A DNA stretch of 64,000 bases from WJMT01 sp964624145 (GTDB lineage: Bacteria > Acidobacteriota > Aminicenantia > Aminicenantales > Aminicenantaceae). The translations under genes and the position numbers were made by a program. Each line of letters starts with the position of its first letter. The stretch's first letter is position 1. Below the pieces are notes generated by a model that did no database searches, was not told the DNA's origin, and saw nothing but the letters and a program-made list of their open reading frames with translations. Shown piece by piece: positions 35,278 through 43,215 of this stretch. The stretch covers positions 62,001 to 126,000 of the forward strand of contig CAZUXT010000003.1 in the NCBI GenBank assembly GCA_964624145.1. The letters are read 5' to 3'.

Positions 35278-36777
35278 TTATGCACCGATACTTTTCGATT
35301 CTTCTCTGCAAGGCATTTCTTCGATGCTCACTTCATGAAATTCGGATAAAAAAGGAAAATCTTTTTCTTCCCGCTCCACAATAATATCGATCTTTTTCAC
35401 TTTATTATTCCTAATGACTTCAAGGCTGACCTTTTCCTCTTTCTTTTTTCTCTGGATGATCTCTTCCAGCTCTTTCATTTTTTCTATTCTCTTTCCATCA
35501 GCCTTTGTTATGACATCACCCACCTGCAGTCCTGCTTTCTCTGCAGGCCCGTCTTTAACGAGCTTTGTAACCAGCAGACCCGTTCCCCTGTTCACTCCAA
35601 AATAATCAGAAAGGTCCCTGTTGAGCTCTTCAAGATAAACGCCAATATGATTTCTTTCTTTTTCAACAAGTGAAAAGTACCAACCCTCGGGTTTGGTAAC
35701 TTTCTCCAGTCTGAATTTATCGGGAGAAAAGAGAAGAGGAAATTTTTCTTTGAACTCTGCCATTATATTTTTTTCTGAGTACTCGCTCAGTTCGACTCTA
35801 ATGTTTTTTGTCTTATCGTCTCTTTTGATCACTATTTTCACTTTATCGCCGGGCCTGTGCATTCTGATATCATGAGCAAGTATATTGGAGCTGGTAACCT
35901 TTTCGCCGTCAAATTCAACGATGATGTCTCCTTTTCTTATTCCTGCTTCTTCCGCAGGGCTGCCTGCATCCACATCATAGACTTCTATTGCTTCATCTCT
36001 GTTTTCGATTATGGATATCCCAAGCCACCCCCTCTGGACTTTCCCTGTTTCTCTGATCTCCGTAGCCACTTTTCTCACGACATCAATCGGAATAGCCACA
36101 GCCAGGCCGGAGACAGGCGTTCCAACAATATTTAATGAGAGACTTCCTCCGACAATATTACTTCTGGGATCATCATCCCCAAAAAAACCCCACGTTGTTT
36201 GGCCTGAATAAACGCCTCTGACTAAACCAACCATCCTGCCTTTCTCATTCAAAACAGGACTTCCGCTCGAACCAGGCATCAAACACACATTTAAACGGAT
36301 CTTATCCCGACTTATAGAACTCACTATACCGCTCGTCACAGCCGTAGAATCTTCAGGAGATATTGAGATAACTCCGATCCATGAGCCGGTTTCAACTTCC
36401 TCTTTTTCTCCCCATTCAATTGGCTCCCATTTCCCGCCTCCAGCTTTAACCAGAGCGATGTGAGTGACAGGATCCATCCCAACAATCTCTGCATCAAACT
36501 TCTCTCCGTCGGAAGTTCTCACAAAAATATTTGTTCCGATAGGAGAAACCAGTGCGGTTGTGACAATATATCCGTCTTTCCCTATGACCACACCGGTAGC
36601 CACTTTTCTCATACCGTTAACAGCTTCCACTCGAACAACTGCAGGGGCGACTTTTTTAGTTATTTCTTTGACGTCTATATTGCTATCCAGGCCATATCCG
36701 GCTGCGCTGCCCATAAAAAATACGGAAACCACTGCTACAAAAACCATGGTTAGCCTTTTTCTTATTTTGTTGTTCAT
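35278..36777 (-). CDS. HtrA/DegP-like protein with degenerate catalytic triad and two PDZ domains
   Basis: The 499-aa exported protein has a signal peptide (about 1-28), a trypsin-like domain (about 34-240) and two PDZ domains (about 240-335, GWLGISIIENRDEAIEVYDVDAGSPAEEAGI; about 375-470, GLLVTKLVKDGPAEKAGLQVGDVI). The triad is incomplete: where DegP has TNNHVV this protein has TTALVS (Leu76 for His), DPRSDIAL reads DPVTHIAL (His106 for Asp), and only Ser171 in PGSSGSPVLN remains. It is therefore probably a chaperone or sensor rather than a normal protease. It follows an ECF sigma / membrane-protein pair on the same strand and has an AGGAGG ribosome site. Confidence 0.85.
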   Translation of the reverse strand: MNNKIRKRLTMVFVAVVSVFFMGSAAGYGLDSNIDVKEITKKVAPAVVRVEAVNGMRKVATGVVIGKDGYIVTTALVSPIGTNIFVRTSDGEKFDAEIVGMDPVTHIALVKAGGGKWEPIEWGEKEEVETGSWIGVISISPEDSTAVTSGIVSSISRDKIRLNVCLMPGSSGSPVLNEKGRMVGLVRGVYSGQTTWGFFGDDDPRSNIVGGSLSLNIVGTPVSGLAVAIPIDVVRKVATEIRETGKVQRGWLGISIIENRDEAIEVYDVDAGSPAEEAGIRKGDIIVEFDGEKVTSSNILAHDIRMHRPGDKVKIVIKRDDKTKNIRVELSEYSEKNIMAEFKEKFPLLFSPDKFRLEKVTKPEGWYFSLVEKERNHIGVYLEELNRDLSDYFGVNRGTGLLVTKLVKDGPAEKAGLQVGDVITKADGKRIEKMKELEEIIQRKKKEEKVSLEVIRNNKVKKIDIIVEREEKDFPFLSEFHEVSIEEMPCREESKSIGA

Positions 36778-36791
36778 TTTAAACAGACCTC

Positions 36792-37196
36792 CTAAAATTT
36801 GATTTTAGCATCGGTGCTTTCTGAGACCTGCTCTAATATATATACAGTTACGGGCTGATCTGTTTGCTTTCTTATTTCCCCGGAATAATCAACAGCTTCA
36901 GTAATGGGAATTCTGTTTTCATGACCAATACTGAAATAATTCTCCAGAGCTTGAACTCTTTCTGTGTCCTTTTCCGCAAATTCCTGCATGCTTTTTCCAT
37001 TAAAGAAAAAGATGTTACAAACCAAAAGCAATACACCTAAAGTACATACGGTCCCTGCCAACGAAAAACGGAGAATACGGCTCTTTTGCTTTTTCTTTTT
37101 TCTCTGCACTAAAAGATTCATGACTCCTTTTTCGAAATATTCCGGAGCCTCCACTCTTTCATACTTTTTCAAAAAATCAAGCTTTCTCATTTTCAA
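36792..37196 (-). CDS. Single-pass membrane protein, candidate anti-sigma factor
   Basis: The 134-aa protein has a short Lys-rich cytoplasmic N terminus (residues 1-40), one membrane helix (about 43-67) and an extracytoplasmic C terminus of about 68 residues. No zinc HxxxCxxC motif is present. It overlaps the ECF sigma gene by 20 bp and is followed by the HtrA-like gene 14 bp later. Size, topology and position fit an anti-sigma or sigma-accessory protein, but sequence alone does not prove it. Confidence 0.6.
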   Translation of the reverse strand: MKMRKLDFLKKYERVEAPEYFEKGVMNLLVQRKKKKQKSRILRFSLAGTVCTLGVLLLVCNIFFFNGKSMQEFAEKDTERVQALENYFSIGHENRIPITEAVDYSGEIRKQTDQPVTVYILEQVSESTDAKIKF

Positions 37197-37779
37197 GCTC
37201 CTGAGCTTCTGTTTTAAAATTTATATTAAAGTTTTCTTTTTTTATTTCCTGCTTAAGGTATTGTCTTCCCCTGCTTATTTGGGCTTTTATGGTCCCAACC
37301 GGTTTTTTTAACATATCGGCAATTTCCTCTTGAGAAAAACCTTCGATATCTTTAAGCACAAGTGGAATTCTGTAGCGCCGGTGCAGAGTGTTGAGCGCTC
37401 TTCTGATTGTTTTTGCTGTTTCTTTCATTTCAAAGTCATCCGTTTCTGATAATCCCTTCTGGTTGTTGTCATATACATTCTCTAAAGGAATACTTCTTCG
37501 TTTATTCATCTTCTTTAACTCTGTTTTTGCCAAATTCGATGCAATTGTAAAAAGCCATGAAGAAAATGGAGCCTTTGGTTTGTATTTTTTGGCCTTATAA
37601 TAAACCCTTATGAATGTTTCCTGAGACAGTTCCACGGCTTTTTCATAATCTCCGGTCATATTATAGAGAAAATTAACGATTTTATTTTTGTATTTATACA
37701 TGATCTCTTCAAAGGCCTCTTCATCGCCTTTTTGTACCAGCAGGATTAAATTTTTATCGTCCATTCTCTCATCATTCAT
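37177..37779 (-). CDS. ECF-type RNA polymerase sigma factor
   Basis: The 200-aa sigma factor has region 2 (DEEAFEEIMYKYKNKIVNFLYNMTG..., SQETFIRVYYKAKKYKPKAPFSSWLFTIASNLAKTELKK) and region 4 (ALNTLHRRYRIPLVLKDIEGFSQEEIADMLKKPVGTIKAQISRGRQYLKQEI). Start could be 37779, or the ATG at 37764 (MDDKNLILL); neither has a strong ribosome site. It leads an operon with a membrane protein and an HtrA-like protein, the typical envelope-stress arrangement. Confidence 0.9.
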   Translation of the reverse strand: MNDERMDDKNLILLVQKGDEEAFEEIMYKYKNKIVNFLYNMTGDYEKAVELSQETFIRVYYKAKKYKPKAPFSSWLFTIASNLAKTELKKMNKRRSIPLENVYDNNQKGLSETDDFEMKETAKTIRRALNTLHRRYRIPLVLKDIEGFSQEEIADMLKKPVGTIKAQISRGRQYLKQEIKKENFNINFKTEAQELENEKA

Positions 37780-37885
37780 AACTTGTTGCCACTGAGAAAA
37801 GTTGCATCACCAGCAACCAAAATGCCCGTATATCACCCACTTATTATGAAAGCATTAACTACTTTTTGCAAACCCCACTATACCT

Positions 37886-38090
37886 TAACCTTATGAAATT
37901 CAGGTATGGCCTGTGCTCCCTTCAGATTTTTAACGCCATTCTCCTTCGTTTTTCTCGGCTCCTGCGTAACTCCCCCCGTCCGTGGGTCAGACATACTCGG
38001 AGCCCGGCTTCGCCGGATTCCCTCGAAAAGCCTCATCCGAAGGCTAAATCTTCAATGTCGCCACGTCCACACCTGAATTTCTTAAAGTTA
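37886..38090. repeat. MITE-like noncoding element A (205 bp, terminal inverted repeats)
   Basis: Ends are inverted copies: GAAATTCAGGTATGG (37895-37909) and CCACACCTGAATTTC (38067-38081), 14 of 15 matching, and the pairing extends outwards to about 27 bp with four mismatches. The interior is GC-rich, contains a strong hairpin around CCGGCTTCGCCGG, and holds no ORF. Positions 38034-38061 are identical over 28 nt to 50807-50834 (opposite orientation) of the element near 50.8 kb. The 37780-37885 stretch upstream shows nothing else. Confidence 0.7.
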
Positions 38091-38131
38091 ATGTTTATCC
38101 TGTATGATAAATAATATTATGCCTTATCTTA

Positions 38132-38275
38132 ACTTTCAGGCAGGCTGGCTGGTTCTGAAGTCATCCGGAGGCGAGCGGGCATGGTTCCTCAGAGAAGGGA
38201 GCGAGCCGAGGAATAAGCTGATTTTGCTCGCTGGGGAAAATCAGCGGGCTGAAGAACCAGCTTGCCTGATGAAAG
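38132..38275. repeat. Structured noncoding element B (144 bp, imperfect terminal inverted repeats)
   Basis: ACTTTC then CAGGCTGGCTGGTTCT (38132-38156 region) is inverted at AGAACCAGCTTGCCTG then GAAAGT (38253-38275 region). Inside, CTGATTTT and AAAATCAG, plus GGTTCCTC and GAGGAAT, form further hairpins. It is GC-rich against an AT-rich background. No ORF. It lies 41 bp from element A but its ends differ, so it may be a separate family. Confidence 0.55.
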
Positions 38276-38306
38276 TCAAAAGTACAAGCCACATCTGATT
38301 TTTTTT

Positions 38307-38813
38307 CTATTTTTTCTCCTCTAGCTCCATAATAGGATTGTCAGAATCAACAAGGTCCCCTTCAGATGCAAATATTTTCTTCACGACTCCCTGCAAGGAG
38401 GATTTGATCTCATTCTCCATTTTCATTGCTTCCACGATAACCAGTGTTTGTCCTACACTTACTTCCTGTTTCTCTTTAACTTCTATTTTTATAACCTTCC
38501 CAGGCATGGTGGATTTGATTTTCAACATATCTTCCCTTGACCTCTCCTCACTGCCCTGCACCTCACTCTCATCCTGGTCAGAATCTTTGATGAAATATTG
38601 ATCTCCCCTGCACTGTACAAAAAATCCATCATCACTTCGTGCAATAAACACTCTGTAGATTTTGTCTTCTCTTTTTATGGAAACAATATGAGGGGATAAG
38701 TGTTCTATATCCGCTGTGTATTGGTCATCATCGATATTGATAACATAGTTACCTCCTTTTCCTTCAACAGATATTTTCAACAGCTTGTTATCAACAACGA
38801 ATTCATGTTCCAC
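38307..38813 (-). CDS. Biotin carboxyl carrier domain of acyl-CoA carboxylase (BT-like + biotinyl)
   Basis: About 168 aa. The first 90 residues resemble the BT/linker region between carboxylase and carrier in methylcrotonyl/propionyl-CoA carboxylase alpha chains. The end is a biotinyl domain with the EAMKMEN biotinylation motif about 35 residues from the C terminus and TMPGKVIKIEVKEKQEVSVGQTLVI before it. The frame is open upstream to 38831 (TTG), reading GGVRKVEHEF. GTG at 38813 with GGAGG about 10 nt before it is my choice. It may really be the C-terminal part of the preceding gene's product (see finding). Confidence 0.85.
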   Translation of the reverse strand: MEHEFVVDNKLLKISVEGKGGNYVINIDDDQYTADIEHLSPHIVSIKREDKIYRVFIARSDDGFFVQCRGDQYFIKDSDQDESEVQGSEERSREDMLKIKSTMPGKVIKIEVKEKQEVSVGQTLVIVEAMKMENEIKSSLQGVVKKIFASEGDLVDSDNPIMELEEKK

Positions 38814-40320
38814 TTTCCTCACTCCTCCCAAGCCTCCACTTCCCCAATGTCTGCCATGGAGACCTCTCTCCCTGTTCCTTTTTTCCTATTCCTGAATCAT
38901 ACTTCCTTGTTTGTTCTAAAAAAGCGGCTGCCAGGAGAGATATTTCTCTGTTTTTATCATCTTTCTTCATTCCAAATCCATTCTTGAATTGTTTTTCAAT
39001 AAAATCAGTGGTCGTATCTCCTCTCCTGAACATGGCGCTCGAAATAACCTCTTTTAAAAAAGATATGCTTGTTTTGACGCCTAAAATCACATAATGGTCC
39101 AGTGCCTGGATCATTCTTTGACACGCCATCTCTCTGTTTTCCGCCCATATGATCAGCTTGGACAGTATAGGGTCATAATAAATCGGGACCTCACAGCCGC
39201 TGTAGATACCGCTGTCAAGCCGGATACCCGGTCCCGCGGGTTCGTTGAGAAACAATATTTTTCCTGAAGAAGGGAGAAAATTGTCTTCCGGATCTTCTGC
39301 ATATATTCTGCATTCGATAGCGTGTCCCTTCTGAAGCAGTGAGTCCTGTTTTACTTTGAGCCTTTCGCCGGCTGCAATCAAAATTTGATGCTGGACAATA
39401 TCCAAACCCGTGATCAGCTCAGTGACGGGGTGTTCTACCTGAAGTCTTGCATTGACTTCCAGGAAATAAAAATTTCTATCCTTATCAAGGAGGAATTCAA
39501 CTGTTCCGGCATTATTGTATCCGGTTGCTTGAATGACCTTTTTGGCAACCTCTCCCATCCTATTCCTTAGGTCCTCATCAAGCACCTGAGATGGAGATTC
39601 TTCGATTATTTTCTGATGTCTTCTCTGGATTGAGCATTCTCGCTCAAAAAGGTGTACTATGTTTCCATAATTATCTGCCAGGATCTGAAACTCGACATGG
39701 TGCGGCTCCTGGATGCACTTTTCCAGATAGACTGATTCATCACCAAAAGCAGATTTCGCCTCTCTCATCCCGGCTTCAAGCCCTGTTTTCAGTTTTTCAT
39801 GAGAGTGGACAATACGCATACCTTTTCCTCCACCTCCAGCAGATGCTTTGATCATTAACGGGTAGCCGATTTTACTGGCCTCTTTCTCGTATTCAGAAAT
39901 ATTTTTCAAAACACATTTCATACCAGGGATAATAGGGACACCTGCTTTTTCTACGGTCTGTCTTGAGCGCACCTTATCCCCCACTAAATCCATGGCTTTG
40001 GAATTCGGACCGATAAAGACAATCCCTTCTTTTTCACACCTTAATGAAAAAGACGGATTCTCAGCAAGAAAGCCGTAACCGGGATGTATCGCCTGGGCCT
40101 TTTTCTCCTTGGCTGCATGGATAACATTGTCTTTATCAAGGTAGCTGTCAACAGCCTGGGCTGGTCCTATACACACAGCTTCATCTGCAAGCTGCACATG
40201 CAGACTCTTTCTATCTGCTTCTGAATAAACAGCTACGGTTGAAATACCCATCTCCTGACAGGCCCTGATGATTCGAACCGCTATTTCTCCCCGGTTTGCG
40301 ATCAGTATCTTTTTAAACAT
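38803..40320 (-). CDS. Biotin carboxylase subunit of acyl-CoA carboxylase (MccA-like N-terminal part)
   Basis: The 505-aa protein starts MFKKILIANRGEIAVRIIRACQ, the classical N terminus, and has SAGGGGKGMRIV (ATP glycine loop), EFLLDKDRNFYFLEVNARLQVEHPVTE (metal/ATP and catalytic residues), and ends SPWQTLGKWRLG, which in full-length MccA/PccA begins the BT domain. Start 40320 was chosen over further in-frame extension to 40401, which would run into the hydratase gene; AGGA lies 8 nt upstream. Carboxylates biotin with bicarbonate and ATP. It overlaps the carrier gene's open frame at its 3' end, and the hydratase gene by 8 bp at its 5' end. Confidence 0.92.
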   Translation of the reverse strand: MFKKILIANRGEIAVRIIRACQEMGISTVAVYSEADRKSLHVQLADEAVCIGPAQAVDSYLDKDNVIHAAKEKKAQAIHPGYGFLAENPSFSLRCEKEGIVFIGPNSKAMDLVGDKVRSRQTVEKAGVPIIPGMKCVLKNISEYEKEASKIGYPLMIKASAGGGGKGMRIVHSHEKLKTGLEAGMREAKSAFGDESVYLEKCIQEPHHVEFQILADNYGNIVHLFERECSIQRRHQKIIEESPSQVLDEDLRNRMGEVAKKVIQATGYNNAGTVEFLLDKDRNFYFLEVNARLQVEHPVTELITGLDIVQHQILIAAGERLKVKQDSLLQKGHAIECRIYAEDPEDNFLPSSGKILFLNEPAGPGIRLDSGIYSGCEVPIYYDPILSKLIIWAENREMACQRMIQALDHYVILGVKTSISFLKEVISSAMFRRGDTTTDFIEKQFKNGFGMKKDDKNREISLLAAAFLEQTRKYDSGIGKKEQGERSPWQTLGKWRLGRSEESGT

Positions 40321-41128
40321 TCTTTTTTTCCTTTTTCTCAAACATCCAGGCAGGCTTTCGCTTTTCCAGAAAAGCAGCCATGCCTTCCTGTCCCTCATCA
40401 CTGATCCTGAGGTTAGCTATCATTCTGGCTGTATATTCCTTGGCCTCTTCCAGTGAAATCTGAGGCACTTTGAAGAGAAGTTCTTTGCAGCTGGCCATGG
40501 CATCCGGGCCGGAAGACAAAAGACGATCGACCGTATTCTCAACCTCACGATCAATGTTTTCATAGGGACAGACATGATTCACAAGTCCGATCTTCTCGCC
40601 TCTTTCGGCTGATATCCTCTCTCCTGTTAAAAAATACTCTCTGGCCCTTGTCTCTCCAATCCTTTTGACGACATACGGAGAGATGGCAGCAGGAATAAGT
40701 CCGATTTTTACCTCGCTTAAACCAAACTTGGCTGTGGAGGCAGCAATGACAATATCACAGGCAGAGAGAAAACCAACCCCTCCGCCTATGGCGGCTCCGT
40801 TCACCCGGGCTATAGTGGGCTTCGGAACCGAGTATATGGTGTGAAGAAGCTCTGCTATTTCCAATGACTCTTTGAGATTCTGGTCATAAGAATAATGGAT
40901 GATCTCCCTCATCCAGTTTAAGTCCGCGCCCGCACAAAACGACTTTCCTTTTCCTGTCAATACGATCACTCTGATCGAGACATCCTCTCTTATTTTCCTG
41001 AAAACATCCAGCATCTCAGAAATCATGGTTGAATTAAAGGCATTGTGCACTTCTGTCCGGTTTAAAGTCAGAAGGGCTTTCTGGTTTTCTTTCTCGTAGA
41101 TGATTGTGCTGTATTTTTTTTCTGTCAT
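40313..41128 (-). CDS. Enoyl-CoA hydratase/isomerase (methylglutaconyl-CoA hydratase-like)
   Basis: The 271-aa crotonase-fold enzyme has GKGKSFCAGADLNWMRE (oxyanion hole; the ADLNWM form is common in 3-methylglutaconyl-CoA hydratases), VNGAAIGGGVGFLSACDIVIA and FGLSEVKIGLIPAAISPYV with the catalytic Glu. It lies between the carboxyltransferase (1-bp gap) and biotin carboxylase genes, so interconversion of 3-methylglutaconyl-CoA and HMG-CoA is the best guess. Substrate is inferred from context. Confidence 0.85.
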   Translation of the reverse strand: MTEKKYSTIIYEKENQKALLTLNRTEVHNAFNSTMISEMLDVFRKIREDVSIRVIVLTGKGKSFCAGADLNWMREIIHYSYDQNLKESLEIAELLHTIYSVPKPTIARVNGAAIGGGVGFLSACDIVIAASTAKFGLSEVKIGLIPAAISPYVVKRIGETRAREYFLTGERISAERGEKIGLVNHVCPYENIDREVENTVDRLLSSGPDAMASCKELLFKVPQISLEEAKEYTARMIANLRISDEGQEGMAAFLEKRKPAWMFEKKEKKNV

Positions 41129-41129
41129 G

Positions 41130-42737
41130 TTACATCCTGAAGATTCCCACTTTATAGTCAGGAATCGTTTGATTCAAGCTCATGGAAACACCAAGGGCTA
41201 GAGCTTCTCTGGTATCCAGAGGCTCTATAATCCCATCATCCCATAACCGGGCCGTGCTGTAATAAGGGCTTCCCTCATACTCATATTTCTCCAGAATGGG
41301 CTGCATGATCTTGTTTCTATCTTCTTCAGTCATTTTTTTGCCAGTTTTCTCAAAATGCTTTTCTTTCACTGTAAGCAGAACATTGGCCGCCTGTTCCCCG
41401 CCCATAACACTGATTCTGGCATTCGGCCACATCCATAAAATACGGGGCCCGTAGGCTCTTCCGCACATGGCATAATTCCCCGCACCATAGGAACCACCGA
41501 TTATAACTGTGAATTTAGGCACATCGGCATTGGCAACCGCATGAACCATCTTGGCTCCGTCTTTGGCAATCCCACCATGTTCGTACTGCTTTCCGACAAT
41601 AAATCCAGTGATGTTTTGAAGGAAAATCAAAGGAATCTTTCTCAATGCACACAAGGTTATAAAATGAGATCCCTTCAGAGAACTTTCAGAAAAAAGCACT
41701 CCGTTGTTAGCAACGATCCCCACCGGATACCCCATGATCCTTGCAAACCCGCACACAAGGGTAATCCCGTATTTTTCCTTAAATTCTTGAAACCGGCTTC
41801 CATCAACGATCCTGGCAATGACCTCTCTTGTATCAAAAGGCTTTCTTAAGTCCCTGGGAACGATCCCCATTAATTCATTAGTGTCATAATAAGGTTCTTC
41901 AGGTTCCTTCCGGTCAAGAGGGAATCTTTTTGAAGGATCAAGCGTCTCAACGATATTTCTGGCAATCTTTAATCCGTGTTCGTCATCCTGGGCAAAATAA
42001 TCAGAAACTCCTGATATCCGGCAGTGCACATCAGCTCCTCCAAGCTCTTCATCAGTCACCTCTTCTCCGGTAGCTGCTTTGACCAGAGGCGGCCCTCCTA
42101 TAAAAATGGTCCCCTGTTCTTTAACGATCACTGTCTCATCGCTCATCGCCGGCACATAAGCCCCTCCTGCAGTACAGGAGCCCATTACAATCGAGATCTG
42201 CGGGATTCCCATTGCGGAAAGACGGGCCTGGTTGTAAAAAATGCGGCCAAAGTGCTCCTTATCAGGAAAAGTACCGGCCTGATGAGGAAGAAATATCCCG
42301 CCGGAGTCGACCAAATAAATACAGGGAAGACGGTTTTCCATGGCTACTTCCTGGGCTCTTATATGCTTTTTTATGGTCATTGGAAAATAGGTACCGCCTT
42401 TTACAGTCGCATCATTGGCGATCACCAGTACTTCCCGGCCATGGATCTCTCCTACTCCGGTTACCATGCTGGCCCCAGGAGCCTGGTCATCATACATCCC
42501 ATAAGCGGCCATGGAGCTCAATTCTAAAAAAGGAGTGTTGCGGTCAAAAAGTCTTTCAAGGCGCTCTCTTGCTAATAATTTACCTCTTGATTTGTGAATC
42601 TTCCTGTATTTCTCAGGGCCTCCCTCTTTAATACAGGCGAGATTTTTCCTGTACTCATCAACCTGTTTTTTCATATATTCGAAGTTTTTTTTGTACTCAG
42701 GACTTTTTGTGTCTATTTTGCTTTTTATTCTAAACAT
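41130..42737 (-). CDS. Carboxyltransferase (beta) subunit, methylcrotonyl-CoA carboxylase-like
   Basis: The 535-aa carboxyltransferase has two crotonase-like halves: SSMAAYGMYDDQAPGASMVTGVGEIHG, VDSGGIFLPHQAGTFPDKEHFGRIFYNQ, MGSCTAGGAYVPAMSDE in the N half; NGVLFSESSLKGSHFITLC, NITGFIVGKQYEHGGIAKDGAKMV, GGSYGAGNYAMCGRAYGPRILWMWPNARISVMGGEQAA in the C half. These phrases fit methylcrotonyl-CoA (or geranyl-CoA) carboxylase beta rather than propionyl-CoA carboxylase. With the adjacent hydratase it suggests the leucine-degradation steps, or their reverse. Confidence 0.9.
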   Translation of the reverse strand: MFRIKSKIDTKSPEYKKNFEYMKKQVDEYRKNLACIKEGGPEKYRKIHKSRGKLLARERLERLFDRNTPFLELSSMAAYGMYDDQAPGASMVTGVGEIHGREVLVIANDATVKGGTYFPMTIKKHIRAQEVAMENRLPCIYLVDSGGIFLPHQAGTFPDKEHFGRIFYNQARLSAMGIPQISIVMGSCTAGGAYVPAMSDETVIVKEQGTIFIGGPPLVKAATGEEVTDEELGGADVHCRISGVSDYFAQDDEHGLKIARNIVETLDPSKRFPLDRKEPEEPYYDTNELMGIVPRDLRKPFDTREVIARIVDGSRFQEFKEKYGITLVCGFARIMGYPVGIVANNGVLFSESSLKGSHFITLCALRKIPLIFLQNITGFIVGKQYEHGGIAKDGAKMVHAVANADVPKFTVIIGGSYGAGNYAMCGRAYGPRILWMWPNARISVMGGEQAANVLLTVKEKHFEKTGKKMTEEDRNKIMQPILEKYEYEGSPYYSTARLWDDGIIEPLDTREALALGVSMSLNQTIPDYKVGIFRM

Positions 42738-42804
42738 ACCCTTATCCCCTTGTGTATCAAATTATAAAAGACACGGCTTATTTAAATGCCTTGTTGAATC
42801 CTTC

Positions 42805-43200
42805 CTATGAATCAGGAACAAACTTATATCCATAACACAGTATACCAGAATGTCCTTGTTCAAAAAGCTTTCTGAACTCAATCCGGACCCTTTGTTCCAG
42901 CTTCAGATCCTCAAAATCGCAATCAACGATCTGCCCCATGAGTCTGACCCCGTCATCCAGCTCTACGACTCCGACAGCATAGGGAGCTTGATCCTTGAAC
43001 TGACTGGGGGGGACTCTAATAATGGTATAGCTTATGACCTTTCCTTTTTCCGCAATCTTTGTTTTCACTAAATCGCGAGAGCCGCATTCCGGGCAGACAA
43101 GCCTCGGGGGAAAGAATTTCTGTTTACACTTCACACAGCTGTTGGCTTCCAATCTATACCTTTGAGGTATCTCTCTCCAATATCTTGACGGTGTTGACAT
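42805..43200 (-). CDS. DUF35 OB-fold/zinc-ribbon acyl-CoA-associated protein
   Basis: The 131-aa protein has an N-terminal rubredoxin-like zinc ribbon (Cys22, Cys25, Cys36, Cys39 in CVKCKQKFFPPRLVCPECG) and a C-terminal OB fold (VISYTIIRVPPSQFKDQAPYAVGVVELDDG). DUF35 proteins pair with thiolases; in methanogenic archaea one bridges thiolase and HMG-CoA synthase into a substrate-channelling complex. Here it sits immediately after genes for exactly those two enzymes, so a similar scaffold role is likely. Confidence 0.88.
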   Translation of the reverse strand: MSTPSRYWREIPQRYRLEANSCVKCKQKFFPPRLVCPECGSRDLVKTKIAEKGKVISYTIIRVPPSQFKDQAPYAVGVVELDDGVRLMGQIVDCDFEDLKLEQRVRIEFRKLFEQGHSGILCYGYKFVPDS

Positions 43201-43215
43201 TTGATTTCTCCTTTC

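Noticed and set aside
37886..38275. CRISPR array or retron in the 37.8-38.3 kb gap
   Set aside because: There are only inverted ends and internal hairpins; no regular direct repeats, spacers, reverse transcriptase or Cas genes.
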